Shown here piece by piece: positions 23,344 to 32,194 of a stretch of DNA of 33,860 nucleotides. The DNA comes from Acidithiobacillus sulfuriphilus (GTDB lineage: Bacteria; Pseudomonadota; Gammaproteobacteria; Acidithiobacillales; Acidithiobacillaceae): contig NZ_RIZI01000175.1 of assembly GCF_003721225.1 (NCBI RefSeq), forward strand, positions 1 to 33,860, given 5' to 3'. Each line of letters opens with the position of its first letter. Position 1 is the first letter of the stretch. The translations under genes and the position numbers were made by a program. Under the pieces are notes generated by a model, which saw only the letters and a list, made by a program, of their open reading frames with translations, had not been told where the DNA came from and did not search any database.

Positions 23344-24672
23344 TCAGTCCTGAACACGCATTGTAGGGGGCGTCTCTATGGCATGACAACCACTCAGGCG
23401 CCCGGCATGACGGGCGCAGAGTCGGCGCCACGCCAGTTCATCCATATCCACCAAAAGATGGGAAGCACCCGAGTCCGTGAAGCTTTCTTCCAGAACGGTG
23501 CCGATCCGCTGCAAGCGCGCCCGCAGGGCACCCTCTTCTGGGCCCAGGAAAACTTCGGCGCGGACGCGCTTGCCCGCCAGTTGCTGGGCGATGACCGCCA
23601 GCAAAGCCGGCAAGCCCTCTCCCGTTAGCGCGCTGACACGAACCGCCGCCACTTCTCCCGACGCATGGTATTCGATACCGGCCGTGGCGCCGGCGATGTC
23701 CATTTTGTTGCGTACCAAAAGCCGCGGAATAGCGGCCGCCCCGATTTCTTCCAGAACCGCTTCCACTGCCGCAGCCTGTTGCTCCCAGCATGGATCGCTG
23801 GCATCCACGACATGGAGCAGCAATTGTGCCTGGTTGACCTCTTCCAGGGTGGCCCGGAAGGCAGCAATGAGCTCATGGGGCAGTTCGCGCAGAAAACCGA
23901 CGGTATCCGCCAGGAGCACGGTGCCATGGCCGGGTAGGGACAAGCGGCGGATGGCCGGATCCAAGGTGGCAAAAAGCTGATCGGCCGTATAGCTTGAACC
24001 ATGGCTGAGGGCATTGAACAAGGAGGACTTGCCGGCGTTGGTATAGCCGACCAGCGCCACGGTGGGCAGCGGCGCGCGCAGGCGGGCGCGACGCTGGGTA
24101 TCCCGGTTGCTCGCCACCTTGAGCAGGCGCGCACGCAACATCCGGATCCGGTCGCCGATGAGTCGCCGGTCGGTTTCCAGTTGGGTTTCGCCGGGTCCGC
24201 GCAGACCGATACCGCCCCGCTGGCGTTCCAGATGGGTCCATCCCCGCACCAGCCGAGTGCGCAGATGGGAGAGCTGCGCCAGCTCAACCTGCAGTTTGCC
24301 TTCGTGGGTGCGGGCCCGGCGTGCGAAAATATCCAGGATCAAGCCCACCCGATCGACTACTCGGCACCCCAGAGCCCGTTCCAGATTGCGTTCCTGAACG
24401 GGACTCAGGATCCGGTCAAAAAGCACCAGTTCCGCCCCCGAACCGGCCACAGCGGTGGCAAGCTCCGTCACCTTCCCGCTACCGATGAAGGTGGCGGGGT
24501 CGCGCCGATCGCGGCGCACCGTAAACATGGCTTCCACGACGGCGCCGCTGCCTTCCGCCAGATGACGGAATTCCTCACCTTCATCCCCATCCGCCTCCCC
24601 GCGCAGGAGTATGTGGACCAGGATGACCTTTTCCCGCCCCCTCTGCTCCGGGACGGCCGGTTCGGTAATCAG
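23344..24672 (-). CDS. hflX: GTPase HflX (ribosome-splitting), with probable non-ATG start
   Basis: HflX is a ribosome-associated GTPase that splits stalled 70S ribosomes. The G-domain shows [12 protein letters not shown] (G1), [12 protein letters not shown] (G3) and NKMD (G4). The HflX signature [23 protein letters not shown] and [19 protein letters not shown] precede it. The first ATG is at 24537, but the open frame upstream still encodes the family N-terminus ([12 protein letters not shown] then [19 protein letters not shown]). Full-length HflX must therefore start near 24672, at CTG or the next codon ATT. GGAGG inside the end of hfq is 7 nt from that CTG, whose bases overlap the hfq stop. 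With this start it has 442 residues, normal for the family. An internal ATG start at 24537 would remove about 45 conserved residues. Confidence 0.92.
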   Translation of the reverse strand: MITEPAVPEQRGREKVILVHILLRGEADGDEGEEFRHLAEGSGAVVEAMFTVRRDRRDPATFIGSGKVTELATAVAGSGAELVLFDRILSPVQERNLERALGCRVVDRVGLILDIFARRARTHEGKLQVELAQLSHLRTRLVRGWTHLERQRGGIGLRGPGETQLETDRRLIGDRIRMLRARLLKVASNRDTQRRARLRAPLPTVALVGYTNAGKSSLFNALSHGSSYTADQLFATLDPAIRRLSLPGHGTVLLADTVGFLRELPHELIAAFRATLEEVNQAQLLLHVVDASDPCWEQQAAAVEAVLEEIGAAAIPRLLVRNKMDIAGATAGIEYHASGEVAAVRVSALTGEGLPALLAVIAQQLAGKRVRAEVFLGPEEGALRARLQRIGTVLEESFTDSGASHLLVDMDELAWRRLCARHAGRLSGCHAIETPPTMRVQD

Positions 24673-24941
24673 GATTCCGCCTCCACCTCGGTGCTTTCTT
24701 CCGGGCCACGATCCGGCAAGGGCAGACGTACATCCTTGCCCGGCACCACCGTGGAGATCGCGTGCTTGTAGATCATCTGGCTGACGTTGTTGCGCAGCAA
24801 AACGACGAATTGATCGAAAGATTCAATGAAACCCTGCAGTTTGATGCCATTCACCAAATAAATGGCGACAGGGACATGCTCCTTGCGGAGAAGGTTGAGA
24901 AATGGATCCTGAAGGATCTGTCCCTTTTGTTGTCCGGCCAT
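24669..24941 (-). CDS. hfq: RNA chaperone Hfq
   Basis: A 90-residue Sm-like protein forming a hexamer that binds U-rich sRNA tails and helps sRNA-mRNA pairing. The core is fully conserved: [23 protein letters not shown] and [16 protein letters not shown], with the Sm2 motif [14 protein letters not shown]. The short acidic tail is briefer than in E. coli. The strong AAGGAG ribosome site 6 nt before the ATG suggests high expression. A 184-bp gap separates it from miaA upstream, where an own promoter is expected, but I could not pick a convincing one. Confidence 0.97.
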   Translation of the reverse strand: MAGQQKGQILQDPFLNLLRKEHVPVAIYLVNGIKLQGFIESFDQFVVLLRNNVSQMIYKHAISTVVPGKDVRLPLPDRGPEESTEVEAES

Positions 24942-25125
24942 TTTTATCTCCTTAGCTCAATTTATGGCGCTTCTTGGCGTAGCACTTCCGGACTTAGACT
25001 AGCTCAACGGGATGGAAAACGCCATGACCTGTCGAACCTGCCCGAAGAGCCCCGCGAGCCTTGGTCGGCAGGATCTCTCGCGCCTTTGCCCAGAACCCCT
25101 CCCCATGGCTACCACCCCGCCTTTC

Positions 25126-26076
25126 TCAATGGCCGCATAGCCCAAAATGCGGGTATCCGGCTGCCGCCAACCAGTCACCCACCGCAACGCAGAGCCTGTT
25201 TGCCGCCATCTTATCGCTGGGGTCAAGGTAGAGATCGCAGCTTTCCTGACGCAACCAGGTTTCCTGGCGCTTGGCCAATTGCCTGGTGGCCGCCGCTGCT
25301 GCGGTCAGGGCCTCGGGCAAGGGGCACAGCCCTTCCAGATAGGGCATGAGCTGGCGATAACCTACGGCCCGCATGGCGGGGAGTTCGGGCGCATAGGGTT
25401 GCGCCTGCAAATGGCGCAACTCGTCCAGAAAGCCCGCCGCCAGCATGGCCTGCAGGCGTTGCTCGATGCGCTGGTGCAGCCATCCGCGCGGTCCTTGCAA
25501 AATGATCTTGCGCAGGGTTCCGGGAAACTCCCCTTGCCACCGGCGTTGGCCGGCCAGGGGCTTGCCGGTGTGGTGGATCAGCTCAAGCGCCCGCTGGATC
25601 CGTTGGCGGTCATGAGCAGCTATCTGCGCAGCAGTAACCGGATCAAGGGCCGCCAGGCGTTGATGCAAGGCTGGCCAGCCCAGGGCGGCACCCTCCTCGC
25701 TCAGGCATTGGCGGAACTGGGGGTCCGCCGTAGGCAGAACCCCGATCCCGCGCTCCAGGGCGCGAAAATACAGCCCACTCCCTCCCACCAGCAAGGGAAT
25801 CCGGCCGCGCCCCCGCGCCGCGGCGATCTCGGCCAGGGCATCTTCCCGAAAGCTGCCCGCCGAGTAAGGCTGGTCGGGCTCCCGAATATCCACCAGGGCA
25901 TGGGGATAGCGGGCGCGCAGATCCCGATCCGGCTTGGCCGTGCCAATATCGAAATGGCGGTACACCAGCACCGAGTCGACACTGATGATGTCCACCGGAA
26001 AGGCATCGGCGAGGAGCAGGGCCAGGGCAGTTTTGCCGCTGGCGGTAGGACCCATGAGGGCGATGGCGGGGATCAT
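25126..26076 (-). CDS. miaA: tRNA dimethylallyltransferase MiaA
   Basis: A 316-residue enzyme adding dimethylallyl to A37 of tRNAs reading UNN codons. The P-loop is at the start (IALMGPTASGKTALALLLA), followed by ISVDSVLVYRHFDIGTAKPD and later VGGSGLYFRAL, plus the RQLAKRQETWLR block near the C-terminus. The ATG at 26076 overlaps the mutL stop (ATGA), so it is translationally coupled to mutL. This mutL-miaA-hfq order is common in proteobacteria. The length is standard and nothing essential is missing. Confidence 0.96.
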   Translation of the reverse strand: MIPAIALMGPTASGKTALALLLADAFPVDIISVDSVLVYRHFDIGTAKPDRDLRARYPHALVDIREPDQPYSAGSFREDALAEIAAARGRGRIPLLVGGSGLYFRALERGIGVLPTADPQFRQCLSEEGAALGWPALHQRLAALDPVTAAQIAAHDRQRIQRALELIHHTGKPLAGQRRWQGEFPGTLRKIILQGPRGWLHQRIEQRLQAMLAAGFLDELRHLQAQPYAPELPAMRAVGYRQLMPYLEGLCPLPEALTAAAAATRQLAKRQETWLRQESCDLYLDPSDKMAANRLCVAVGDWLAAAGYPHFGLCGH

Positions 26077-27839
26077 CGGCCGCGCAAAAAGAAGCGATCC
26101 AGATCGCCAAGGCTCAGCTCGATGACCGTCGGCCGGCCGTGGTTGCACTGGCCGGCACGGGGCGTTGCTTCGAGTTGGCGCAGCAACGCATTCATCTCAC
26201 CCAAGGAAAGCTTGCGGTTCACCTTGACGGCCGCACGACAGGCGAGACTGGCCAGCAGTTCATCCTCATCCCCCCGCGCCCATGCCCCCTCTTCCGCCAA
26301 AAGTCGGGCAATGGTCTGCCCATAAGACTCGGAATTCATCCCCAGGGGGGCGGCGTGAACCGCAAGGCTACTCGGGCCAGCCACGGAGATCTCCAGCCCC
26401 GCCTTGCGCAGCATGATTTCGGCATGCTCGAATTGGGCCATCTGCGCAGGGCTCACATGAATATATTCAGGAACGATAAATTGTTGTATATCATTTTGTT
26501 GTATTGATTTTTTCATCTTCTCATAGAGGATGCGCTCATGGGCGGCATGCTGATCGACCAACACGATGCCCGCTGCATTTTGGGCGAGGATGAAACGCTC
26601 GTGGATCTGCGCAAGGGCATAACCCAGGACGGGCTGGTCGGGCATCGCATCATCAGCCACTGGAGCTGTCATCGGGCCCAAGGTTTTGGCCGGTGCGACC
26701 AATCGCTCCCAATAATCGCCCTGCCCTTCCTCCACCGCCGGCGCGCGCAATGGCAGAGGGAGATTGGCAGGAGTTGGTGGCGCCGGCTGGCTCGGTAGCG
26801 GGGTGGTGGAGATGACCGTACCGGGACGCTGTTCGGCGATTACCCGCTGCAGGCTGCGGAACAGGAAATCGTGGACCAGACGGGCGTCGCGAAATCGCAC
26901 TTCGGCCTTGGCCGGGTGGACATTGACGTCCACCAGTTCCGGGGCCAGATTCAGATAAAGCACAAAGAGCGGATGGCGTTCCTTGTACAGGACATCGGCA
27001 TAGGCGGCCCGCACTGCGTGGGTGATGACCGGGTCCCGCACCGGCCTTTGATTGACAAAGAAATACTGTTCGTCGCCGCGGGCCCGATTATAGGTGGGCA
27101 GGCCGAGCCAGCCGCTCAGGCGCAAGCCCTGATCTTCCAGTTCAAAATAGACCGCATGGCGCAAAAATTCCTCGCCCAGCACCCCACCCACACGCTCCGC
27201 GCGCCCCTGGGCATCGGTTGCCGCCGGAAATTGCAGCAGCCCTCGCGGGCCCTGGTACAGATGGAAAGCGACGGAGAAATGGGCCAGGGCCGCCTGCCGC
27301 AGGACCTTTTGATTGCGAGCCAGTTCTGCCGGCGCGGCACGGAGGAATTTGCGCCGTGCCGGGACGTTGAAAAAGAGCTCCGTGATCCGCACCGTGGTGC
27401 CCGGTCCCCGGGCCGCCGCTTCGTTGATGACGGCTACACCACCGGCGACTTGTAGGCGGGCGGCCTGATTGCAGCCCAAGGCCTTGGATAGGATGTCAAG
27501 ACGCGCCACCGAGGCGATGGCAGGCAGGGCCTCACCGCGGAAACCCAGGGTGGCGATGGCGTGAAGGTCCTGGACGCTGTGCAGTTTGCTGGTGGCATGG
27601 CGCTCCAGGGCCAAGGGCAGGTCATCGGGAAGGATGCCCACCCCGTCATCTTCCACCTGCAGCAAATCCAGGCCGCCTCCTTCCAGACGCACGGTAATCC
27701 GCCGCGCACCCGCGTCCAGGCTGTTCTCCAGGAGCTCCTTGAGAATGGACGCAGGCCTTTCCACCACCTCGCCGGCGGCGATCTGATTGGCCAGGGTGGC
27801 CGCCAGACGGTGGATCCGCGCAGGCGCCTCAGCCGTCAT
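26073..27839 (-). CDS. mutL: DNA mismatch repair protein MutL, endonuclease type
   Basis: A 588-residue protein with an N-terminal GHKL ATPase: IAAGEVVERPASILKELLEN, DAGARRI, DDGVGI, ATSKL, GFRGEALPAI and NVPARRKFL. The C-terminal domain carries VDQHAAHERILYE (about 420-435), matching the DQHA(X)2E(X)4E metal-binding motif, plus ACRAAVK and, near the end, CNHGRP. These are the nicking-endonuclease motifs found in MutLs of bacteria lacking MutH, so repair here is probably methyl-independent. A Pro-rich linker around 350-380 separates the domains. The AGGAG site is correct for the ATG at 27839, which overlaps tsaE by 11 bp. Confidence 0.96.
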   Translation of the reverse strand: MTAEAPARIHRLAATLANQIAAGEVVERPASILKELLENSLDAGARRITVRLEGGGLDLLQVEDDGVGILPDDLPLALERHATSKLHSVQDLHAIATLGFRGEALPAIASVARLDILSKALGCNQAARLQVAGGVAVINEAAARGPGTTVRITELFFNVPARRKFLRAAPAELARNQKVLRQAALAHFSVAFHLYQGPRGLLQFPAATDAQGRAERVGGVLGEEFLRHAVYFELEDQGLRLSGWLGLPTYNRARGDEQYFFVNQRPVRDPVITHAVRAAYADVLYKERHPLFVLYLNLAPELVDVNVHPAKAEVRFRDARLVHDFLFRSLQRVIAEQRPGTVISTTPLPSQPAPPTPANLPLPLRAPAVEEGQGDYWERLVAPAKTLGPMTAPVADDAMPDQPVLGYALAQIHERFILAQNAAGIVLVDQHAAHERILYEKMKKSIQQNDIQQFIVPEYIHVSPAQMAQFEHAEIMLRKAGLEISVAGPSSLAVHAAPLGMNSESYGQTIARLLAEEGAWARGDEDELLASLACRAAVKVNRKLSLGEMNALLRQLEATPRAGQCNHGRPTVIELSLGDLDRFFLRGR

Positions 27840-28302
27840 GCTCTTCTCCTGCGGGCGGGAACGGAAGCCAGCTTGCTGCCCTTGCGGTGGCTAGGAGCAC
27901 CTCCAGGCGATGATGCCCGGGACTGGCAATGGAGAGGCGCAAACGCAGGTCGGGTTCCGGCAGGAAGCCAACGCCACGCTCCGGCCACTCGATAAGCCAG
28001 AGGGCCGCTTCATCCAGATAATCTCGGATGCCGAGAAACTCCAGCTCCTCTCCATCACTCAAGCGGTAAAGATCCAGATGCAATGCCGGGCCGTGGGCCG
28101 TGGCATAGCTTTCTATGAGGGTGTAGGTCGGACTCTTGACCCGGCCGGGAACGCCAAAACCCCGGAGCACGCCCTGGGCCAGGGTCGTTTTTCCCACCCC
28201 CAGATCGCCTTCCAGAAAAATCACGGCCGGAATCGTGAGGGTCTCTCCCAAGCCCTTGCCCCAGGCATGGCAGGCTTCCGGATCGGGGAAAGACCAGCCC
28301 AT
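27829..28302 (-). CDS. tsaE: tRNA threonylcarbamoyladenosine biosynthesis ATPase TsaE
   Basis: A 157-residue P-loop ATPase needed with TsaB and TsaD for t6A37 modification of ANN-decoding tRNAs. Walker A is FLEGDLGVGKTTLAQG, followed by VKSPTYTLIESY, LHLDLYRL and ALWLIEWPERG, all conserved in the family. The ATG at 28302 starts 4 bp after the CBS gene stop; longer in-frame extensions overlap that gene and show no family similarity. The 3' end overlaps mutL by 11 bp. Confidence 0.95.
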   Translation of the reverse strand: MGWSFPDPEACHAWGKGLGETLTIPAVIFLEGDLGVGKTTLAQGVLRGFGVPGRVKSPTYTLIESYATAHGPALHLDLYRLSDGEELEFLGIRDYLDEAALWLIEWPERGVGFLPEPDLRLRLSIASPGHHRLEVLLATARAASWLPFPPAGEEHDG

Positions 28303-28306
28303 GGCC

Positions 28307-28762
28307 TCAGGGGTTGAGGAGATTGCGCAGGACATCCGAACGGGTGATGATGCCGATGACGCGCTTTTCCCCGTCCACCACCGGCACGGCATGGATGTCC
28401 TTGCGCAGGAGCTTTTCGGCCACGGCGTCCGCATCTTCATCGGGCGCCGCCGTAATGACCTGGGTGCTGGCCAGTTGCGCGGCAGAAACCGCCGTCACCT
28501 TGCGCAATTCCTCCTCGTATTCATGCATTCCCCCAAGGGGGATAAGGGCATCCAGGATGGTAACCAGGGTGGGCAGGTGCACGCGGCGATGGGCGTCGAT
28601 AAGGTCGCGTTCACCGATCATGCCCACCAGGCGGCCATCTTTGTCCAACACCGGCAAACTATGATGGCCAGACTCCAGCAGGACGCTACCCACCTTCTCG
28701 ACGGGGTCATCGGCCTGAACGGCCACGAATGGGGTGGTCATCAACTCTCTGGCGCTTTTCAT
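28307..28762 (-). CDS. CBS-domain pair protein
   Basis: A 151-residue protein that is essentially two CBS motifs in tandem: MKSARELMTTPFVAVQADDPV with GHHSLPVLDKDGRLVGMIGERDL, then VITAAPDEDADAVAEKLL with IHAVPVVDGEKRVIGIITRSDVL. Such pairs bind adenine nucleotides (AMP, ATP or S-adenosylmethionine) and usually regulate a partner protein; here the partner is unknown. Its start overlaps the bioA stop (ATGA). Stand-alone CBS proteins are common in this position-independent form, and no effector domain is fused. Confidence 0.85.
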   Translation of the reverse strand: MKSARELMTTPFVAVQADDPVEKVGSVLLESGHHSLPVLDKDGRLVGMIGERDLIDAHRRVHLPTLVTILDALIPLGGMHEYEEELRKVTAVSAAQLASTQVITAAPDEDADAVAEKLLRKDIHAVPVVDGEKRVIGIITRSDVLRNLLNP

Positions 28763-30120
28763 GGATGGCTCCCTTGGGACATGGCGGTATGAAGGACCGT
28801 CAGAATAGTGTCTATTTCCTCCTCTGTCACCGACAGAGGCGGGACGATGGTGATGGCGTCGCCCAAGGGGCGCGTGTAGACCCCCATTTCCCGGGCTTGC
28901 CGGCATACCTGATATTCCACCCGCTCGCCATAGGGATAGGCCTGAGCGGTAGAGGGATTCCGCAACTCGATGGCGGCCATCATTCCAAACTGCCGCACGG
29001 CCCCCACCCAGGGCTGATCCCGGAAGGCGGTCAGGCCATCCCGCAGCCGTGCAATCTTGGCGGGGAGTTGGGCCAGCACCTCCCCCTCACGGAAAATAGC
29101 CAGATTTTCCAGGGCGACGGCACAGGCCAAAGGATTGCCCGTGTAAGTATGGCCATGATAAAATTGCCGCGCCCCCCCAAAGGGGGCGAGAAAGGACCGG
29201 TAGACCGCCGCGGTCGCCAGGGTGGCGGCCAAGGGCAGATAGCCGCCGGACAAGCCCTTGCCCAAGGCCATGAGGTCCGGCTCCACGTCTTCCCACTCGC
29301 AGGCAAAGAGTTTGCCGCTACGCCCAAAGCCGGTGGCCACCTCGTCGACGATGAGCAGGCAGTCGAAGCGCCGGCAGAGGGCCTGGGCACCCGCCAGGAT
29401 GCCGGGGGAAAAGGGCAACAAACCTGCCGCGCCCTGTATGCCGGCCTCCAGGATCAAGGCCGCAATTTCATGGCCACGCGCCGCGAGCAGGGATTCCAGT
29501 TCCGCCAGCCAGGCGGCCGCCGCGGCGCTGCTGTCGCCGGTGGGGGCGGCAAAGCGTTCCCGCGCCAGCCCGTAGGGGCTGGGCAGGCGTAGGGTGGGAA
29601 AGAGCAGATGGCCGTAGACCTCGTGGAAAAGCGGAATCCCTCCCACGGAAACGGCCCCCACCGTATCACCATGATAGGCATTTTCCAGGGTGACGAAAAT
29701 CTGTTTTTCCGGCCGGCCCACATTGCGCCAATAATGGGCCGCCATCTTGACCGCGATTTCCACTGCCTCGGCGCCATCCTCGGAGAAAAAACAGTGTTCC
29801 AGGCCCCTGGGGCTGATCTCCACCAGGGCCTTGGCCAGGAGAATGGCAGGCGGATTGGAGGCACCCAGGGTGGTGCTGTGGGCGACCTTGCCCAGTTGCG
29901 CGGCCAAGGCTGCATCGAGACGCGGATGGCGATGGCCGTGGATGTTGCACCACAGGCTGGCGATGGCATCCAGGCAGCGGCGGCCATCCAGTTCATAGAC
30001 ATAATTGCCCTCGGCGTGGCCGATGATCCAGGGATCATCATCGCCAAAACTCTGCATCTGGGTGAAGGGATGCCAGAAGTAGCGGCGATCCCAGGCCTGC
30101 AGTTGCTGCCGTTCATCCAT
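28759..30120 (-). CDS. bioA: Adenosylmethionine-8-amino-7-oxononanoate aminotransferase (DAPA synthase)
   Basis: A 453-residue PLP-dependent class-III aminotransferase making 7,8-diaminopelargonate in biotin synthesis, with S-adenosylmethionine as amino donor. DRRYFWHPFTQMQ at the N-terminus and SLWCNIHGHRHPRLDAALA are typical BioA. LLIVDEVATGFGRSGKLFAC and PDLMALGKGLSGGYLPLAATL hold the PLP-binding Asp and the Schiff-base Lys. No other bio genes are in the window. The ATG at 30120 lies inside the end of nnrD (8-bp overlap), and the stop overlaps the CBS gene start. Confidence 0.94.
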   Translation of the reverse strand: MDERQQLQAWDRRYFWHPFTQMQSFGDDDPWIIGHAEGNYVYELDGRRCLDAIASLWCNIHGHRHPRLDAALAAQLGKVAHSTTLGASNPPAILLAKALVEISPRGLEHCFFSEDGAEAVEIAVKMAAHYWRNVGRPEKQIFVTLENAYHGDTVGAVSVGGIPLFHEVYGHLLFPTLRLPSPYGLARERFAAPTGDSSAAAAAWLAELESLLAARGHEIAALILEAGIQGAAGLLPFSPGILAGAQALCRRFDCLLIVDEVATGFGRSGKLFACEWEDVEPDLMALGKGLSGGYLPLAATLATAAVYRSFLAPFGGARQFYHGHTYTGNPLACAVALENLAIFREGEVLAQLPAKIARLRDGLTAFRDQPWVGAVRQFGMMAAIELRNPSTAQAYPYGERVEYQVCRQAREMGVYTRPLGDAITIVPPLSVTEEEIDTILTVLHTAMSQGSHP

Positions 30121-30958
30121 GGCGGGGCAGCTCCTGCAGGACATCGGGAAGAACACGCAGGATGTCCCGGGCCAGCATGCTTTCTTCGCCGAGCCGTGCC
30201 GCGGCGAGATCCCCGGCACGGGCATGGAGACAGACCCCGAGTTGGGCCGCCTCCCAGGGCGCCATGCCAATGGCGAGGAGCCCGGCCAGCAGGCCGGTCA
30301 GCACATCACCGCTGCCGCCCGTGGCCATACCCGGGTTGCCAAGGTCACAACGCCGCCGCCGGCCGACATCGCCAAGCAGGGTTCCCTGACCCTTGAGCAC
30401 CCAGATGCCCCCATAGCGGGCCAGCAATCGCTCCAAGGCTCCCTCCCGGTCCGCCTGCACGGCTGCGGCGGAAATACCCAGCAAACGCCCAGCTTCGCCG
30501 GGATGCGGAGTGAAGATGCGCGGGGCATCGCTGACCAGCAGCGCCGGGCCCAGGCGGGCGAGGATGTTGAGGGCATCGGCATCCCAGACCTGGGGTTGGG
30601 GCATGCTCCCGAGCTCCTGGAGGAGATTGTGCGGCGCCAATCCCTGGCCCAGACCTGGCCCCACGGCAAATACCGCCGTCGCGGAGAGGCAATCGGTAAA
30701 ACTGGCGGGCCAGTCGCGCCAAGTGGCCTCGGGCAACTGCGCCGCCAAGTAGATGGCGGCGGCGGGGTGGCCGATGGCCGTCACCAGTCCGGCACCGGCG
30801 CGGTAGGCGGCGCTGCAGGATAAGGCCAGGGCTCCCCCCATCCCCGGCCCGCCTCCGAGCACGAAGACGTGGCCAAAGTCGCCCTTGTGGGCCTCCCGCG
30901 GCCGAAGCGGCGGGCCGCGCAAGCTGTCCCAGTGGAGGAGGATCGTGGGAGTGGGCAT
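30113..30958 (-). CDS. nnrD: ADP/ATP-dependent NAD(P)H-hydrate dehydratase
   Basis: About 281 residues of a ribokinase-fold repair enzyme that converts damaged NAD(P)H hydrate back to NAD(P)H. HKGDFGHVFVLGGGPGMGGA, AVGPGLGQG, WDADALNIL, RIFTPHPGEAGRLLG, WVLKGQGTLLGDV and GNPGMATGGSGDVLTGLLAG match the family blocks. The epimerase domain (NnrE) that is often fused at the N-terminus is absent, so an epimerase must be elsewhere or missing. The start is either the ATG at 30958 (chosen) or a GTG at 30964 that overlaps the amt stop. The 3' end overlaps bioA. Confidence 0.92.
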   Translation of the reverse strand: MPTPTILLHWDSLRGPPLRPREAHKGDFGHVFVLGGGPGMGGALALSCSAAYRAGAGLVTAIGHPAAAIYLAAQLPEATWRDWPASFTDCLSATAVFAVGPGLGQGLAPHNLLQELGSMPQPQVWDADALNILARLGPALLVSDAPRIFTPHPGEAGRLLGISAAAVQADREGALERLLARYGGIWVLKGQGTLLGDVGRRRRCDLGNPGMATGGSGDVLTGLLAGLLAIGMAPWEAAQLGVCLHARAGDLAAARLGEESMLARDILRVLPDVLQELPRHG

Positions 30959-30960
30959 CG

Positions 30961-32181
30961 TCACCCCGCCCGCTGGATATCTTCTTCAGGATAAGCACTG
31001 ACATGGTGCAGACTGAGGTCCGCTCCGGCAAATTCCGCCTCGGGATCGAGGCGGATACCGATGAGGCGCTTCAGGGTGCCGTAGATCAGCCATCCTCCCA
31101 AGCTGGCCAGGGCAACGCCCATCATGGTCCCCAGCAGTTGCGACCAGATGCTGACACCGCCGGCGCCACCCAGAAAACGATGGCCGAAAATGCCCACGGC
31201 GATGCCTCCCCAGACCCCGCAGACCCCATGCAAAGGCCACACGCCCAGGACATCGTCGATGCGCAGACGATGCTGCACAAAGGTGAAGAGATACACAAAA
31301 AGGACGCCCGCCAGGGCACCGATGAGCAGGGCGCCCATGGGCTGCACCACGTCGGACCCGGCACAGATGGCCACCAGCCCCGCCAGGGCGCCGTTGTGCA
31401 CGAAGCCGGGGTCCCCCTTCCCCACGGCCAGGGCAGCAAGCATACCGCCCACCATGGCCATGAGGGAATTCAGGGCCACCAGGCCCTGCACCGCCTCCAG
31501 GCGTTGGGCGCTCATGACATTGAAGCCGAACCAGCCAATGATCAGTATCCAAGAACCCAAGGCCAGGAAGGGAATGTTGGAGGGGGGCATGGGGTGAACC
31601 GTCCCATCCCGCCCGTAGCGGCCACGCCGCGGCCCCAGTTGCCATACCGCCATGAGGGCAATCCAGCCGCCCATGGCATGGACCACGACGGAGCCGGCAA
31701 AATCATGAAAGGGTGCGCCAAAATTCTGGGAAAACCAGTTTTGAATGCCGTAGTGGTTACCCCAGACGATGCCCTCGTAAAAGGGATACACAAAACCCAC
31801 CAGCAATGCGGTGGCCAGCAATTGCGGATAAAAGCGGGCGCGTTCGGCTATCCCGCCGGAGATGATGGCCGGCACCGCGGCGGCAAAGGTCAGCAGGAAG
31901 AAAAAACGGACCATGGCAAAGCCGTGATCCTGGCTGGTCAAGGTGTTTACTCCGGTAAAAAAACTGATGCCATAGGCAATATGGTAACCCACAAAAAAAT
32001 AGGCCAGGGTGGAAACGCCAAAGTCGCTGAGGATCTTGACCAGGGCGTTGACCTGGCTCTTGCGGCGCACCGTGCCCAACTCCAGAAAGGCAAATCCGCC
32101 ATGCATGGACAAGACCAAAATGGCACCCATGAGGAGAAAAAACACATTTCCCCCATGCAGATGCTGTGCAGGTTCGAGCAT
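30961..32181 (-). CDS. amt: Amt-family ammonium transporter
   Basis: A 406-residue, 11-helix membrane protein. The twin pore histidines lie in SVVVHAMGGWIALMAVW and WPLHGVCGVWGGIAVGIFG, and the SGGIAERARF block is conserved. It conducts ammonium or ammonia across the inner membrane. The first helix pair is unusual: SMHGGFAFLELGTVRRKSQV replaces the common FMTPGLALFYGGLVR type. No glnK (PII) gene accompanies it, unlike classical glnK-amtB operons, and it sits between recR and nnrD in a housekeeping run. Regulation by nitrogen is therefore not evident. The start ATG at 32181 has AGAAGGA upstream. Confidence 0.92.
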   Translation of the reverse strand: MLEPAQHLHGGNVFFLLMGAILVLSMHGGFAFLELGTVRRKSQVNALVKILSDFGVSTLAYFFVGYHIAYGISFFTGVNTLTSQDHGFAMVRFFFLLTFAAAVPAIISGGIAERARFYPQLLATALLVGFVYPFYEGIVWGNHYGIQNWFSQNFGAPFHDFAGSVVVHAMGGWIALMAVWQLGPRRGRYGRDGTVHPMPPSNIPFLALGSWILIIGWFGFNVMSAQRLEAVQGLVALNSLMAMVGGMLAALAVGKGDPGFVHNGALAGLVAICAGSDVVQPMGALLIGALAGVLFVYLFTFVQHRLRIDDVLGVWPLHGVCGVWGGIAVGIFGHRFLGGAGGVSIWSQLLGTMMGVALASLGGWLIYGTLKRLIGIRLDPEAEFAGADLSLHHVSAYPEEDIQRAG

Positions 32182-32194
32182 TCTCTGATTCCTT

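Noticed and set aside
24942..25125. A promoter for hfq (TTGAGC with TGCTAC at 17-bp spacing)
   Set aside because: The -10 matches the consensus at only two positions; a promoter is expected here but this candidate is too weak to annotate.
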